A stretch of 64,000 nucleotides of DNA, from assembly GCF_002894645.1 (NCBI RefSeq), contig NZ_NCQY01000011.1, forward strand, positions 1 to 64,000. The letters are read 5' to 3'. Both the position numbers and the translations under genes were made by a program. Positions 41,587 through 50,877 of the stretch are shown here, piece after piece. The DNA comes from Salinibacter altiplanensis. Lineage in GTDB: Bacteria > Bacteroidota > Rhodothermia > Rhodothermales > Salinibacteraceae. Position 1 is the stretch's first letter, and the number at the start of each line of letters is the position of its first letter. The notes under the pieces are model-generated. The model did not search any database. It saw only the letters and a program-made list of their open reading frames with translations, and was not told where the DNA came from.

Positions 41587-42525
41587 ATGCAGTCGATCTC
41601 GGCCGCGGTTCACATTCAGGGCTCGACGATCCGGTACGCCGAGATCGAGCGGGACGGCTCGGACCTGGACCTCCGGCGGTGCGGGGAGGAAGCCTTTGAG
41701 GTGGACGTGGCGCGTGTCCTCTGGGGAGAAGAACGTCCCGAGGCCCTCGACGAGATCGCGGCCGCCCTGGCCCGAATCTTCGATGACGCCGACACGTCGG
41801 CGGTGGGACTGGTGGTTCACCCGCAGGACGCATACAGTTTTTTCATGCCCCTCCCCGAGGGGCTCTCGCCGGACGAGCGCGACCGGCGGGTGGCGTACCA
41901 GGCGGCCCTGGTTACGAACACACGGTCGCCCAGCGCGCTCCACACCGTATCGAAGTCGGTACGCACGACCACGGAGAAGGGCGAGTCGATCGAGTGGGTG
42001 CACGTCCTGGCCGTGCCTCAGCAGGTGAAGGCACGCACGGATGCCTTGTTCGCGGAGGTGGCAGCGGAGGAGACCACGGGGCGCGTCCTCAGTGCGGAAG
42101 CGGCGGCCCATCTGATGGGGCCATTCGAAGAGGGCGGGGCGCTGGTAGCACCGGCGGACGGTGAAGAGACGTATCGGCTCGCTATTGGACAGTACGCCGA
42201 CCACACCGAATATGCCTTGACGCGAGGCGGTAGGTGGCACCATGCCCACGCGGCCCAAGACGCCCCGACGGCGGCGGACCAGGCCTACTACGCTGCGGGA
42301 GTGCTCAATCGGATCGGGGCGGCGCCGGACGCGCTCGACGCCCTCGTCGTGTACGGAGCGGACGCAGATGCCGTGACCGATGAGCCTTTCAAGTCGGTGT
42401 TTGGGTGCACACCCGCCGTGCTCGATCCGTTTGAACAACTGCATCGCACCTGGGAGCCGGACGCAGAGAAGCCCGGGGAATATGTGCCATGCATCGGGGG
42501 AGCCCTGGCGCTGTCCGTGCAGTGA
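41587..42525 (+). CDS. PilM-like actin-fold protein (ASKHA-type)
   Basis: 312 aa from the ATG at 41587. The sequence shows a short beta start (AAVHIQGSTIRYAEIERDG), a central block with VGLVVHPQDAYSFFMPLPEGLSPDERDRRVAYQAAL, LSAEAAAHLM and a second half with RLAIGQYADHTEYALTRGG, and ends CIGGALALSVQ. That order is like PilM/GspL cytoplasmic domains, which have an actin fold and anchor the inner-membrane part of pili or type II secretion. Nucleotide-binding residues are not clear. It is downstream of the pseudopilin-like gene; no PilN, PilO or ATPase gene is close, so the pair is isolated. Confidence 0.6.
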   Translation: MQSISAAVHIQGSTIRYAEIERDGSDLDLRRCGEEAFEVDVARVLWGEERPEALDEIAAALARIFDDADTSAVGLVVHPQDAYSFFMPLPEGLSPDERDRRVAYQAALVTNTRSPSALHTVSKSVRTTTEKGESIEWVHVLAVPQQVKARTDALFAEVAAEETTGRVLSAEAAAHLMGPFEEGGALVAPADGEETYRLAIGQYADHTEYALTRGGRWHHAHAAQDAPTAADQAYYAAGVLNRIGAAPDALDALVVYGADADAVTDEPFKSVFGCTPAVLDPFEQLHRTWEPDAEKPGEYVPCIGGALALSVQ

Positions 42526-42655
42526 GAGCGAAAAGAATGGCTCCACCCCCCGCTGACGCCGTCGTCCGGGATCTCTTCCTCGAAGGCTGTTTACCATTTC
42601 CGGGGCTCGTACGGCCTCATTGCGTCATCCGCTCACCCATCGCTCCTGGATCATT

Positions 42656-43258
42656 ATGAAACTCATCGCCGGCCGGTTTGGGGGACACGGCCTCAAGACG
42701 CCCTCCGGCCACGAGACACGCCCATCCACGGCCCGGACGCGGGAGGCCCTGTTCGGGCTCATCGACGCCCGCATCTACCTTGAGGGGGCGGAGGTGCTCG
42801 ATCTCTTCTCCGGCACCGGCGCACTCGGTCTGGAGGCCATCAGCCGGGGCGCGGATCTCGTGACGTTCGTGGAGAAGAAGCGGGATGTTCTCGAGTATGC
42901 CCGGGAAAACGCCGAAAAGATTGGGGTGGAGGACAAGTGCATTTTCATTCAGGGAGACGCGGTAGAGTACCTTCGGTCCTACCAGGGACCGGCGCTCGAT
43001 CTCATTACGGCGGACCCGCCCTACAAGCTGGACACGATGACGGAGATGCCGGACCTTGCGGTCCCTCATCTTCACACCGATGGCGTCTTCACGCTCGAAC
43101 ATAGCTCCCACGACTGGTTCGACGAGCATCCCCGGTTGATGACGAGCCGCTCCTACGGGCGCACCATCGTCAGTCTGTTCCGCCCCCCGCTTCCGCCTGA
43201 GGAGGAGGCCACGGATGAGACCGGATCGGCCCCGGAGTCTTCGTCGGAGATGTCGTAG
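42656..43258 (+). CDS. rsmD: 16S rRNA (guanine966-N2)-methyltransferase
   Basis: 200 aa from the ATG at 42656. Seen: KLIAGRFGGHGLKTPSG at the start, RPSTARTREALFGLID (about 22-37), the SAM site VLDLFSGTGALGLEAISRGA (about 46-66), FVEK and the catalytic DPPY (about 121-124). The last 25 residues are an acidic Ser-rich tail longer than in E. coli. It is directly followed by coaD (36 bases), a common pair across bacteria, so rsmD-coaD is likely an operon. Confidence 0.94.
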   Translation: MKLIAGRFGGHGLKTPSGHETRPSTARTREALFGLIDARIYLEGAEVLDLFSGTGALGLEAISRGADLVTFVEKKRDVLEYARENAEKIGVEDKCIFIQGDAVEYLRSYQGPALDLITADPPYKLDTMTEMPDLAVPHLHTDGVFTLEHSSHDWFDEHPRLMTSRSYGRTIVSLFRPPLPPEEEATDETGSAPESSSEMS

Positions 43259-43294
43259 TCCGCTGCGCGCTTTGCCTCAATCCCTCGTCTCCGT

Positions 43295-43789
43295 ATGGAC
43301 CCGAATTTTGCCCTGTATCCCGGCACGTTCGATCCCTTTACGTTCGGCCACCGGGACGTTTTGGAGCGGGCCCTCCGTGTCTTCGACCGGGTGGAGGTAA
43401 CTGTGGGCGTCAACCTCGAAAAAGAGACCCTGTTTTCGACCCAGGAGCGCACGGCGCTCGTCCGGCGGTGCACCGAAGGACTGGATGGGGTGGAGGTGGA
43501 GGCGCACCAGGGACTGATCGTAGACCGGGCGCAAGAGAGGGGGGCGGTGGCCCTGGTGCGCGGACTCCGTCAGGTGAGCGACTTCGACGCGGAGTTCCGC
43601 ATGGCGTTTGCCAATCGGAAGCTCGCACCGGAGCTAGAGACCGTGTTCTTCATGACCTCCGAGGAGTACGCCCTCATCAGTTCCTCGATGGTGCGGGACG
43701 CCCACCGGTGGGAGGGAGACGTCTCAAAATTCGTACCGCCCCCGGTCGTGGAGGCGTTGGAACAGAAGGGCGTGCCGGCCCAGTCGTGA
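43295..43789 (+). CDS. coaD: Phosphopantetheine adenylyltransferase
   Basis: 164 aa. It makes dephospho-CoA from ATP and 4'-phosphopantetheine. The nucleotidyltransferase motif is YPGTFDPFTFGH (about 8-19), with the catalytic His18 in TFGH form. RGLRQVSDFDAEFRMA (about 89-104) and the ALISSSMVRD segment (about 126-135) are the other family blocks. It follows rsmD by 36 bases. The C-terminus is a little longer than in E. coli (159 aa). Confidence 0.95.
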   Translation: MDPNFALYPGTFDPFTFGHRDVLERALRVFDRVEVTVGVNLEKETLFSTQERTALVRRCTEGLDGVEVEAHQGLIVDRAQERGAVALVRGLRQVSDFDAEFRMAFANRKLAPELETVFFMTSEEYALISSSMVRDAHRWEGDVSKFVPPPVVEALEQKGVPAQS

Positions 43790-43959
43790 CCGTGTACAGC
43801 ACACGTCTCGAAGACGAGGGGGGCTTCCGATCCGTTTGGCGAATCAGCGGTTGAAGGGCGAATGGTGGCGTGCACGGTCGGGCGCGAGGTCTTTTGATTC
43901 GCCGCTGCGTCCTGTATCTTTGTTTGCACATGCATCCCTCACTTACCCTTACGCGACGA

Positions 43960-44334
43960 ATGGACACGCCGGACGACCTCTACTACACGGACGACCACGA
44001 ATGGCTGCGCGTCGAAAACGGCACAGCCACCGTGGGCATTACGGATTTTGCGCAGAGTGAACTCGGCGACATTGTGTTCGTCGAGCTGGAGCCGGAAGCG
44101 ACGGAGCTCGAGCAGGACGACATTTTCGGAACCGTTGAGGCGGTCAAGACGGTATCGGAGCTCTACATGCCCGTGGACGGCACCATCACGGCGGTCAACG
44201 ATGAGCTTGAGCTCTCGCCGGAGGTCGTGAACGAGGATCCATACGGGGACGGATGGATGATTGAAATCGACCTCGAAGCGCCCGGTGACGCGGAAGAACT
44301 GATGGGGGCGGACGCGTACGCGGACGTCACATGA
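43960..44334 (+). CDS. gcvH: Glycine cleavage system H protein
   Basis: 124 aa from the ATG at 43960. It carries the lipoyl group that shuttles the aminomethyl unit of glycine. Seen: LYYTDDHEWL at the start, VGITDFAQSELGDIVFVELP-like sequence (about 25-45) and the lipoyl lysine Lys63 in VEAVKTVSELYMPV. The late block NEDPYGDGWMIEI is typical. The protein is very acidic, as expected of a halophile. No gcvT or gcvP is in the window. An in-frame ATG at 43930 would add ten residues; the chosen start fits the family. Confidence 0.95.
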   Translation: MDTPDDLYYTDDHEWLRVENGTATVGITDFAQSELGDIVFVELEPEATELEQDDIFGTVEAVKTVSELYMPVDGTITAVNDELELSPEVVNEDPYGDGWMIEIDLEAPGDAEELMGADAYADVT

Positions 44335-44447
44335 CCCCCTTTGCTCACGCTGTGCGCCGCGCACGCCGGTCGCCCCAGTAAGAAAGCCTCCCGAAGCGAC
44401 CAGTTGCCTCTACACGCTGCCCCCCTCTGCTCCTCATCCCTGCGTCG

Positions 44448-46028
44448 ATGCACGACAAGATCATTGTTCTGGACTTCGGTTCGCAGTACACGCAACTCAT
44501 CGCGCGGCGGGTGCGCGAGGCCGGCGTGTACTCCGAGATTCGTCCCTGCACCGTGGGGGCGGAGGAGATCGATGCCCTGGGCCCGAGTGGCCTCATCCTG
44601 TCTGGGGGGCCGTGCTCGGTCTACGATGAGGAGGGGCCGGCGCTGGACCCCGCGCTGCTCGACCTGGAACGGCCCGATGGCGCCCCGGTGCCGCTGCTGG
44701 GCATCTGCTACGGCCTGCAGGCGATGGCGCATCAGTTTGGGGGCGCGGTGGAGCGGGCCGACCGGCGCGAGTTTGGGCGAGCGCAGCTGCAGCTGCCGCC
44801 GGCCGGGGCGGAGAAATCGCGTCTCTTCGACGACGTGCCAAGCGGGTCCACCGTCTGGATGAGTCACAGCGACCACCTGACGGACCTCCCCGACGGCTAC
44901 GAGGTGATTGCCCGCACCGACAACGCCCCGGTGGCGGCCGTCCGGGACACAGATGCGCCCTCCTACGGCGTACAGTTCCATCCGGAGGTGGTGCACACGG
45001 ACTACGGCCGCCAAATCCTGGAGAACTTCGCGCACGAGATCTGTGGGTGCAGCGGGGACTGGACGCCTGCCTCGTTCGTGGAGGAGCAGACCGCCGCGAT
45101 TCGGAAGCGGGTGGGCGACCGCCATGTCATTCTGGGGCTCTCCGGAGGCGTGGACTCGTCGGTCGCCGCGGCCCTTCTGCAGCGCGCTCTTGGGGAGCAG
45201 CTCCACTGCATCTTTGTCAACAATGGCCTCTTGCGGAAGGGGGAGTGGGCCCAGGTCCAAGAGACGTTCCGGGGCCACTTCGAGATGGACCTGCGTACCG
45301 CCGACGCCACGGACCGCTTTCTGGAGCGGCTCGACGGGGTGACGGACCCGGAGGAAAAGCGCACCATCGTGGGCAATACGTTCGTCGAGGTCTTCGAGGA
45401 GCAGACCGAGGCCATCGCCGCCGACCTAGGGCACCGGCCGACCTACCTTGCCCAGGGCACGCTCTACCCCGATCTCATTGAGAGCGTCTCGTTCAAGGGG
45501 CCGTCCGTTACCATCAAGACCCACCACAACGTCGGCGGGCTGCCCGAGGAGCTCGACTTTGACCTCATCGAGCCGTTTCGGGAGCTGTTCAAGGACGAGG
45601 TGCGCGAGATTGGGCGCCTGCTGGACGTGCCGGATCAGATCGTGGGGCGACATCCCTTTCCCGGGCCGGGCCTCGCCATTCGCATTCTCGGACGGATCAC
45701 GCGAGAGCGGCTGTCCCTGCTGCGAGAGGCCGACGCCATTTTCATCGAGGAGCTGCGCGCCAACGACCTCTACGACGAGGTGTGGCAGGCCTTTGCCGTC
45801 CTCCTGCCGGTACAGGCGGTGGGGGTGATGGGGGACGAGCGCACCTACGAAAATGTGTGTGCCCTGCGCGCCGTGACCAGTGTGGACGGCATGACGGCCG
45901 ACTGGGCGCACCTGCCCCACGACTTTCTCGGGCACGTCTCGAACCGCATTGTCAACGAGGTTCCCGGCATCAACCGGATGGTCTACGACGTGAGCTCCAA
46001 GCCGCCGGCAACCATCGAGTGGGAATAA
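44448..46028 (+). CDS. guaA: GMP synthase (glutamine-hydrolysing)
   Basis: 526 aa, the family length. It converts XMP to GMP with ammonia from glutamine. The class I amidotransferase domain (1-190) has [20 protein letters not shown] at the start, GICYGLQ (catalytic Cys about 86) and the His-Glu pair in [10 protein letters not shown] (about 169-178). The ATP pyrophosphatase domain (about 195-380) shows [10 protein letters not shown]. The C-terminal dimerisation domain ends in [14 protein letters not shown]. The gene stands between gcvH and an unrelated gene, with no purine operon nearby. Confidence 0.97.
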   Translation: MHDKIIVLDFGSQYTQLIARRVREAGVYSEIRPCTVGAEEIDALGPSGLILSGGPCSVYDEEGPALDPALLDLERPDGAPVPLLGICYGLQAMAHQFGGAVERADRREFGRAQLQLPPAGAEKSRLFDDVPSGSTVWMSHSDHLTDLPDGYEVIARTDNAPVAAVRDTDAPSYGVQFHPEVVHTDYGRQILENFAHEICGCSGDWTPASFVEEQTAAIRKRVGDRHVILGLSGGVDSSVAAALLQRALGEQLHCIFVNNGLLRKGEWAQVQETFRGHFEMDLRTADATDRFLERLDGVTDPEEKRTIVGNTFVEVFEEQTEAIAADLGHRPTYLAQGTLYPDLIESVSFKGPSVTIKTHHNVGGLPEELDFDLIEPFRELFKDEVREIGRLLDVPDQIVGRHPFPGPGLAIRILGRITRERLSLLREADAIFIEELRANDLYDEVWQAFAVLLPVQAVGVMGDERTYENVCALRAVTSVDGMTADWAHLPHDFLGHVSNRIVNEVPGINRMVYDVSSKPPATIEWE

Positions 46029-46336
46029 TGCTGCGAGGGGCGTCTGCGTTGGGATGAGGACGACACAATCGTTTTGGCATCGGGGCCTGTCTGGCGGATG
46101 GGGGCGACCGCCGAGGCGGTAGAGTGCATGCACACGAGCGGCGCCCGCAGGCGCTCTGTGGCGAAGGCCGTGCATGAGTGAGATCATGCGCCTTGAGCGA
46201 CGGGGCGAGTGCAAACGCCGCTCTGCGTGAGCCCCGGAACGTCGCCGCGCTGAGCATGCGGTTCCTGGACGCTCCTCGGGAGCGTGGACAGCCCGTCAGG
46301 CACATTCTCAATTCCCTAACAGTGTCTCTCGTCTCC
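46029..46336. other. Intergenic region after guaA
   Basis: 308 bases without a supportable gene. A short hairpin GCGCC-CGCA-GGCGC lies near 46141-46154. The frame entering the next gene from 46178 lacks a signal peptide logic; the ATG at 46337 is preferred. Confidence 0.45.
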
Positions 46337-48031
46337 ATGGTGACGCACCGCGCCGGATCGGCTTACGTATTTGGGCTTCTTCTGCTTCTTGGTGTCGGGC
46401 TGTCGGCGGCACCGGGGCACGCTCAGGAGGCAGCCCCCATCCCGAACATTGACAATGCGGAGCTGCTGTTTGAAGAGGGCGTCGCAGCGTTTGAGCGGGG
46501 CGAGTACGCGACGGCGCACGAACGCTTTCGGTTGGTGAGCGAGTACGAGCTCAATCGAAAAACGACGGCCGCCCTGCTCATGGAGGGCAAGGCCCTCGTG
46601 CAGCTGCGCCGTTACCGGGACGCCATCGACCGGCTTGAGGCCCTCCTCAACCAATACGCGGAGACCACGTACCGGGACGAAGCGGAGCGTCTCTTGGAGC
46701 GGGCCCGGAGTCGGCTTCAGGAAGAGACGCAGGCCCAAGATACCCTCCGCGTTGGCGTGACGCTTCCGATGGGGGCCGCGGAGGTGCCCCTCTCTCAGGC
46801 CCTGTTCAACGGCGTCCGGCTGGCGGTCGACGAGCACAACGGCCTGCGGCGGCGGTACATCCGTCCGCCGGGACTGCGGACAGAGGCCGACACCTTCGAG
46901 GTCTACGACACCGCCCGCCTCTCGGGGGACAGCCTGGCGACGACGGACGGGACGACCACCGTGGCTGCCCCGTCCGACACGGTTCGTGTCGACTCGCTGC
47001 GAATCGTCGCGGAGCAGGTGGATCGGCCAGATTGGGTTGCAAAGATGCACTTCCGGCGGGCGGGCTCGCGGCCCGAGGCGGCACGGGCGGCCGTCGATTC
47101 GCTTGTGCGCCTCGACAATGTTGACGTGATCCTCGGGCCCCTCCGGAGCCGCGCAGCGCGCCCGGCGGGCGCGCGGGCCGAGGCCGCCCGCGTGCCCCTC
47201 GTGGCTCCGATGGCCACGGACGAGAGTGTCTCCGAGGGAAAATCCCACGTGTTTCAGGCCAATGCCACGATTCCGGACCGGGGGCGGGCCATGGCACGGG
47301 CCGCCAAAAATGCACTTCTCATCGACCGCGTCGGGATCATTTACGAAGAGGCCGGGGGCCTGGGGGCGCGCATGGCCGAAGGCTTTCGGACGGAGGCGCG
47401 TCGGCAGGACTTGACAGTGCCGCTGAGCATTCTGCTTCAGGGGGCGCGGGACTGGTCGCGGCTGGCCACCCTTCTCGAAGATTCAACCCTCGTTGAGACC
47501 GACTCTCTTCGCACCCGGCGGGACTCCGCCGCCATCGATTCTCTGCTGGCCGAGACGGAGGCGCTCTACCTCCCCGTGTCGGGACGCGGGACGGCGGGCA
47601 AGATCCAGAGTGCCCTCACGGGCCTCCGGCAGATCCTTCCCGGACGACGGGTGCTCGGCAACGCCGAGTGGCACGATCTTCCGTTTAGAGAGGCGGCCAG
47701 TGCGGTCACCGCCACGTACACGAACGGCTTTTACGTGCAGACGGATCGACCAGCCGTACAGCGGTTTGTGCGCCGGTACCGCCTGCTCACGGGCAGTTCC
47801 CCGGACGAACTGTCGACCAACGGCCGGCGTCTGGCCTACGTGGGCTACGACGTCGCCCGCTTTCTACTGACCACTCTCTCGCCGTCTGAGGCCGGCTCCA
47901 TCCCCCGAGCACTCCGCACGGCCCCGACGTACGAGGGGCTTGGGATGCGCATTGGCTTTCAGGGAGAAAACGGAAATCAAGCGCTGTTTATCCATCGCTA
48001 TCGGGATCAGCAGACGGAGCTCCTCCGGTAG
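46337..48031 (+). CDS. Periplasmic TPR plus type 1 periplasmic-binding-fold protein (LpoA/LppC-like layout)
   Basis: 564 aa. A signal peptide (about 1-30, ending in AQ after PGHA) is followed by TPR-like helices (about 40-130, NAELLFEEGVAAFERGEYATAHERFRLV) and a periplasmic binding protein fold of the branched-chain amino acid or penicillin-binding protein activator type: VGVTLPMG at about 135, NGVRLAVDEHN, VDVILGPLRSRAARPAG (about 258-275), PLVAPMATDESVSEG (about 283-298) and VGIIYEEAGG. The TPR-then-PBP order is that of LpoA, which activates the murein synthase PBP1A, but this lineage usually lacks LpoA, so the role is inferred only from layout. bamD follows 170 bases later on the same strand. 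Confidence 0.75.
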   Translation: MVTHRAGSAYVFGLLLLLGVGLSAAPGHAQEAAPIPNIDNAELLFEEGVAAFERGEYATAHERFRLVSEYELNRKTTAALLMEGKALVQLRRYRDAIDRLEALLNQYAETTYRDEAERLLERARSRLQEETQAQDTLRVGVTLPMGAAEVPLSQALFNGVRLAVDEHNGLRRRYIRPPGLRTEADTFEVYDTARLSGDSLATTDGTTTVAAPSDTVRVDSLRIVAEQVDRPDWVAKMHFRRAGSRPEAARAAVDSLVRLDNVDVILGPLRSRAARPAGARAEAARVPLVAPMATDESVSEGKSHVFQANATIPDRGRAMARAAKNALLIDRVGIIYEEAGGLGARMAEGFRTEARRQDLTVPLSILLQGARDWSRLATLLEDSTLVETDSLRTRRDSAAIDSLLAETEALYLPVSGRGTAGKIQSALTGLRQILPGRRVLGNAEWHDLPFREAASAVTATYTNGFYVQTDRPAVQRFVRRYRLLTGSSPDELSTNGRRLAYVGYDVARFLLTTLSPSEAGSIPRALRTAPTYEGLGMRIGFQGENGNQALFIHRYRDQQTELLR

Positions 48032-48200
48032 GGGCCGAGGGCCGCGCAGGGCGGTGTGATCCATCCGGGCTTAAAGCCACGGAGAGGAACAGACCCTTCC
48101 CCCTGCCGTTTCGGCCCCGCGTTATCGTCCCCGCTCCAACTCTCGTATCGAAGGCCGGGGCGGCCCTCTCGTCGACTGCCCTTATCGTAGCGGTCCCTTC

Positions 48201-49055
48201 ATGCGTACGTCGGCTCTCGCTCCCGTTCTGGTGTTTTCGCTTCTTGGGGCCCTCGTTGGGTGCTCGAGTGGCACCCAGCTTACCTACAGTGGGCCCGAGG
48301 AGGCGTACGAGAAGGGCGTCGCAGAAATGGAGGAGGGAGACCCCCAGCAGGCCATCCGATTCTTCCGCGCTGTGTTCGAGTACGGGCGGGGCAACGAGTG
48401 GGCCCCCGACGCGCGCTTCAAGCTCGCCATGGCGCAGCGCGAGCTGAGCAAGCACCTCGTGGCCGCGAACGAGTTTCAGCGCTTCACACAGCTCTACCGC
48501 AACGACGACTTGCTTGCTCGGGCCGAGTTTGAGCGGGCCAACTCGTACTACCTCCGATCCCCCGCGTACCGGCTCGACCAGTCCGACTCGGAGCAGGCCA
48601 TCTCCCTCTTTCGCCTCTTCATCGACCGGCACCCCAACCACGAGCTGGTGCCGAAGGCGGAGAAGCGGATCAATGAGCTCCGCGCGAAGCTCGCGCGGAA
48701 GAAGTACGAGGCGGGCCGGCTCTACGAGCAGCGGAACATGTGGCAGGCCGCCACGACGGTCTACGAACGTGCCTTCGACCAGTACCCGGACACGCGCTGG
48801 GCCGACGATGCCCTGCTCGGTGCGGTTCGGGCCTACATCCGGTACGCGGACCGAAGTGTGGAAAGCAAGCAGGCCGAGCGCTACCGGAAAGCGATCGAGA
48901 ACCACAACCGGCTCACGCAGCTCTTCCCCGAGAGCACCGTTCTGGGGCGGGCGGAAGACTTGTACAGCGAGGCCCGAGAGAAGCTCGACCGCGTGCAGGC
49001 CCGGGAGGGCGAGCAGTCGCTGGCGCAAGAAGACACGTCTCGCGGCTCCAACTGA
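48201..49055 (+). CDS. bamD: Outer-membrane assembly lipoprotein BamD-like
   Basis: 284 aa. The signal peptide ends in the lipobox ALVGC (Cys21). TPR units follow: YEKGVAEMEEGDPQQAIRFFRAVFEYG, RFKLAMAQRELSKHLVAANEFQRFTQLYRNDD, ARAEFERANSYYLRSPAYRLDQSDSEQAISLFRLFIDRHPNHE and a final set around 200-260. The SPAYRLDQ segment and the TPR order match BamD, an essential part of the BAM machine that inserts barrel proteins into the outer membrane. The sequence is longer than E. coli BamD (245 aa) by an extra C-terminal helix. nadD begins 29 bases after the stop. Confidence 0.9.
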   Translation: MRTSALAPVLVFSLLGALVGCSSGTQLTYSGPEEAYEKGVAEMEEGDPQQAIRFFRAVFEYGRGNEWAPDARFKLAMAQRELSKHLVAANEFQRFTQLYRNDDLLARAEFERANSYYLRSPAYRLDQSDSEQAISLFRLFIDRHPNHELVPKAEKRINELRAKLARKKYEAGRLYEQRNMWQAATTVYERAFDQYPDTRWADDALLGAVRAYIRYADRSVESKQAERYRKAIENHNRLTQLFPESTVLGRAEDLYSEAREKLDRVQAREGEQSLAQEDTSRGSN

Positions 49056-49084
49056 CGGAGGGATTCTGTAGGCCCATTGTGCCC

Positions 49085-49672
49085 ATGACTGTTGGTCTTT
49101 TTGGGGGGTCGTTCAATCCTCCCCATGTTGCTCATCTGATCGTCGCGGAGGTCGTCCGCGACCAGTTCGCGCTCGATGAGGTGTGGTGGATCCCCAATGC
49201 CACCCCGCCCCACAAGCCCAACGACGAGTTGGCAGCTGTGAAGCACCGACTGGCAATGACCGAGCGGACAGTCGAGAGCAACACGGCCTTCCGAGTGTGT
49301 GGCGTTGAGGCACACCGGGAAGGGGTATCGTACACGGTCGAGACACTCCGTGTCCTGCAGGACCAGCATCCCGACACAGACTTCGCCCTCATTCTTGGCA
49401 GTGACAGCCTCGACCACTTTGCCGATTGGCACCGGCCCGACGAGATTGCCGAGCGTGTCCCGTTGGTCGTGTACAAGCGCCCTGGCGCCATCGAGTCGGT
49501 GGCCGCCCCCCGCTTCGCGAACCATGTTCAGTATGCGGCGGCTCCCGTCATGGAGATCTCGGGGACCGAGGTCCGTGCTCGCCGGCGGGCCGACCGGTCC
49601 ATCCGGCACCTCGTGCCTGAGGCGGTGCGCTCCTATATCGAAACGCATGACCTCTACCGGCCACCCGACTGA
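49085..49672 (+). CDS. nadD: Nicotinate-nucleotide adenylyltransferase
   Basis: 195 aa from the ATG at 49085. It makes deamido-NAD from NaMN and ATP. Nucleotidyltransferase motif GLFGGSFNPPHVAHL (about 4-18), WWIPNATPPHKP (about 34-45), GVSYTVETLRVL (about 80-91), LILGSDSLDHFADWHRPDEI (about 102-121) and the ISGTEVRARRRADRSIRHLVPEAVRSYIE end are all present. The His-x-x-His of family members is HVAH. Only 29 bases separate it from bamD, a frequent arrangement. Confidence 0.95.
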   Translation: MTVGLFGGSFNPPHVAHLIVAEVVRDQFALDEVWWIPNATPPHKPNDELAAVKHRLAMTERTVESNTAFRVCGVEAHREGVSYTVETLRVLQDQHPDTDFALILGSDSLDHFADWHRPDEIAERVPLVVYKRPGAIESVAAPRFANHVQYAAAPVMEISGTEVRARRRADRSIRHLVPEAVRSYIETHDLYRPPD

Positions 49673-49806
49673 TGAGCAAGGGCGGGAGCATCCACGGTCG
49701 ATGCATCGGCGCCTGAACCTTGTGTCGGACGGTGCCGTTCTAAAATGTTAGGCCAAAGGACGGACCGAGGATCCGCTACGTTTTCCCAAATGCTTCCCCC
49801 CCGCCC

Positions 49807-50403
49807 ATGGCACTCACCGAGTCGACGATGATGGAGCTGGGCCACTCGGCCCCTGACTTCTCACTGCCCGCGGCCAATCCTGAGGTGGATGACCGGGGCG
49901 ACGCGCAGCGTTCGCTCACGGACTACGACGAGGCGGAGGTGCTCGTCATTGTATTTATGTGCAACCACTGCCCGTACGTGAAGCACATCGAGGACGCTCT
50001 CCTCGACGTGGCACGGGCGTATCGGGAGGAGGGCGTGCAGGTCGTGGGCATCTGCTCGAACGATCCGGAGCGCTACCCGGACGACTCGTTCGACCGCATG
50101 GCCGAGCGGACCCGCGAGAAGGACTACCCGTTCCCGTATCTCCAGGACAAGACGCAGGACGTGGCGAAGGCCTACAAGGCCGCCTGCACGCCGGACCTCT
50201 ACGTCTTTGACGACAGTCGTACACTCGCGTATCGGGGACGCTTCGACGACACGCGCCCCGACGGGGATGAGGCCCACGGCGACGATCTCCGCCGGGCCCT
50301 CGACGAGCTTCTCACCGACGGCACCGTGACGGTAGAACAGATTCCCTCTGTGGGCTGCAACATCAAGTGGGCGCCCGATGCGAAGCCCGCCCACGCGGCG
50401 TAG
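49807..50403 (+). CDS. Thioredoxin-fold redoxin (AhpC/TSA-like, CNHCPYVK type)
   Basis: 198 aa. The domain shows PDFSLPA (about 16-22), VLVIVFMCNHCPYVKHI (about 45-61) with an atypical CxxC site (Cys52, Cys55), GVQVVGICSNDPERYPDDSFDRM (about 74-96) and AACTPDLYVFDDS (about 124-136). The end has the SVGCNIKW motif typical of this subgroup. Proteins of this kind are thioredoxin-like reductases or peroxiredoxin relatives without a known substrate. There is no signal peptide, so it acts in the cytoplasm. The start is chosen at the first ATG of the conserved region; codon use fits neighbours. Confidence 0.87.
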   Translation: MALTESTMMELGHSAPDFSLPAANPEVDDRGDAQRSLTDYDEAEVLVIVFMCNHCPYVKHIEDALLDVARAYREEGVQVVGICSNDPERYPDDSFDRMAERTREKDYPFPYLQDKTQDVAKAYKAACTPDLYVFDDSRTLAYRGRFDDTRPDGDEAHGDDLRRALDELLTDGTVTVEQIPSVGCNIKWAPDAKPAHAA

Positions 50404-50485
50404 CGGATTGTGCACTGAGTGGGGCCCGCCACTGGGCAACGATGGGCGGCCTTCCGTACTCCCCTGGGGGCATCTCCTGACTGCC

Positions 50486-50698
50486 ATGTTCGGCGGACAA
50501 GCATTTCGAACCTGGACACATGTCATCGCGGGAGCCTGCAGCATCTCCGTCCTCTTTCTGGGCGTGATGGTAATGGCCGAAACGGTGGTAGGGGACGGCG
50601 CCCGCGTCACACGGGCGGGTCTTCTGATGAGCGCCGCGGCCTTCCTCGGGTATCTCGGGGTCGCCTGGCTGATTCGCCGCGACGAAGCCCGGTCGTGA
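50486..50698 (+). CDS. Small two-helix membrane protein
   Basis: 70 aa, unrecognised. Two hydrophobic segments (about 10-30, VIAGACSISVLFLGVMVMA, and about 43-62, AGLLMSAAAFLGYLGVAWL) are joined by a short loop with a basic C-terminus. It lies in the same direction as the redoxin gene, 82 bases after it. Codon use (GC at third positions) supports a real gene, but no family is apparent. Confidence 0.5.
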   Translation: MFGGQAFRTWTHVIAGACSISVLFLGVMVMAETVVGDGARVTRAGLLMSAAAFLGYLGVAWLIRRDEARS

Positions 50699-50877
50699 TC
50701 AAGGTCCTGCACAGGGGCCCGACCGAGAACGCGAGAACCACGGACGGGGGGACGTTCCGTTAAGGAAGGTCATCCCGTAGCCCTTTCGACCCGCATCGGA
50801 TCTGGGAGCGCTTCCGACCTGTACGAAGCACAGTTCCGAGCCGCCATTCATACGTACACAACCCCTGAGGTGATACC

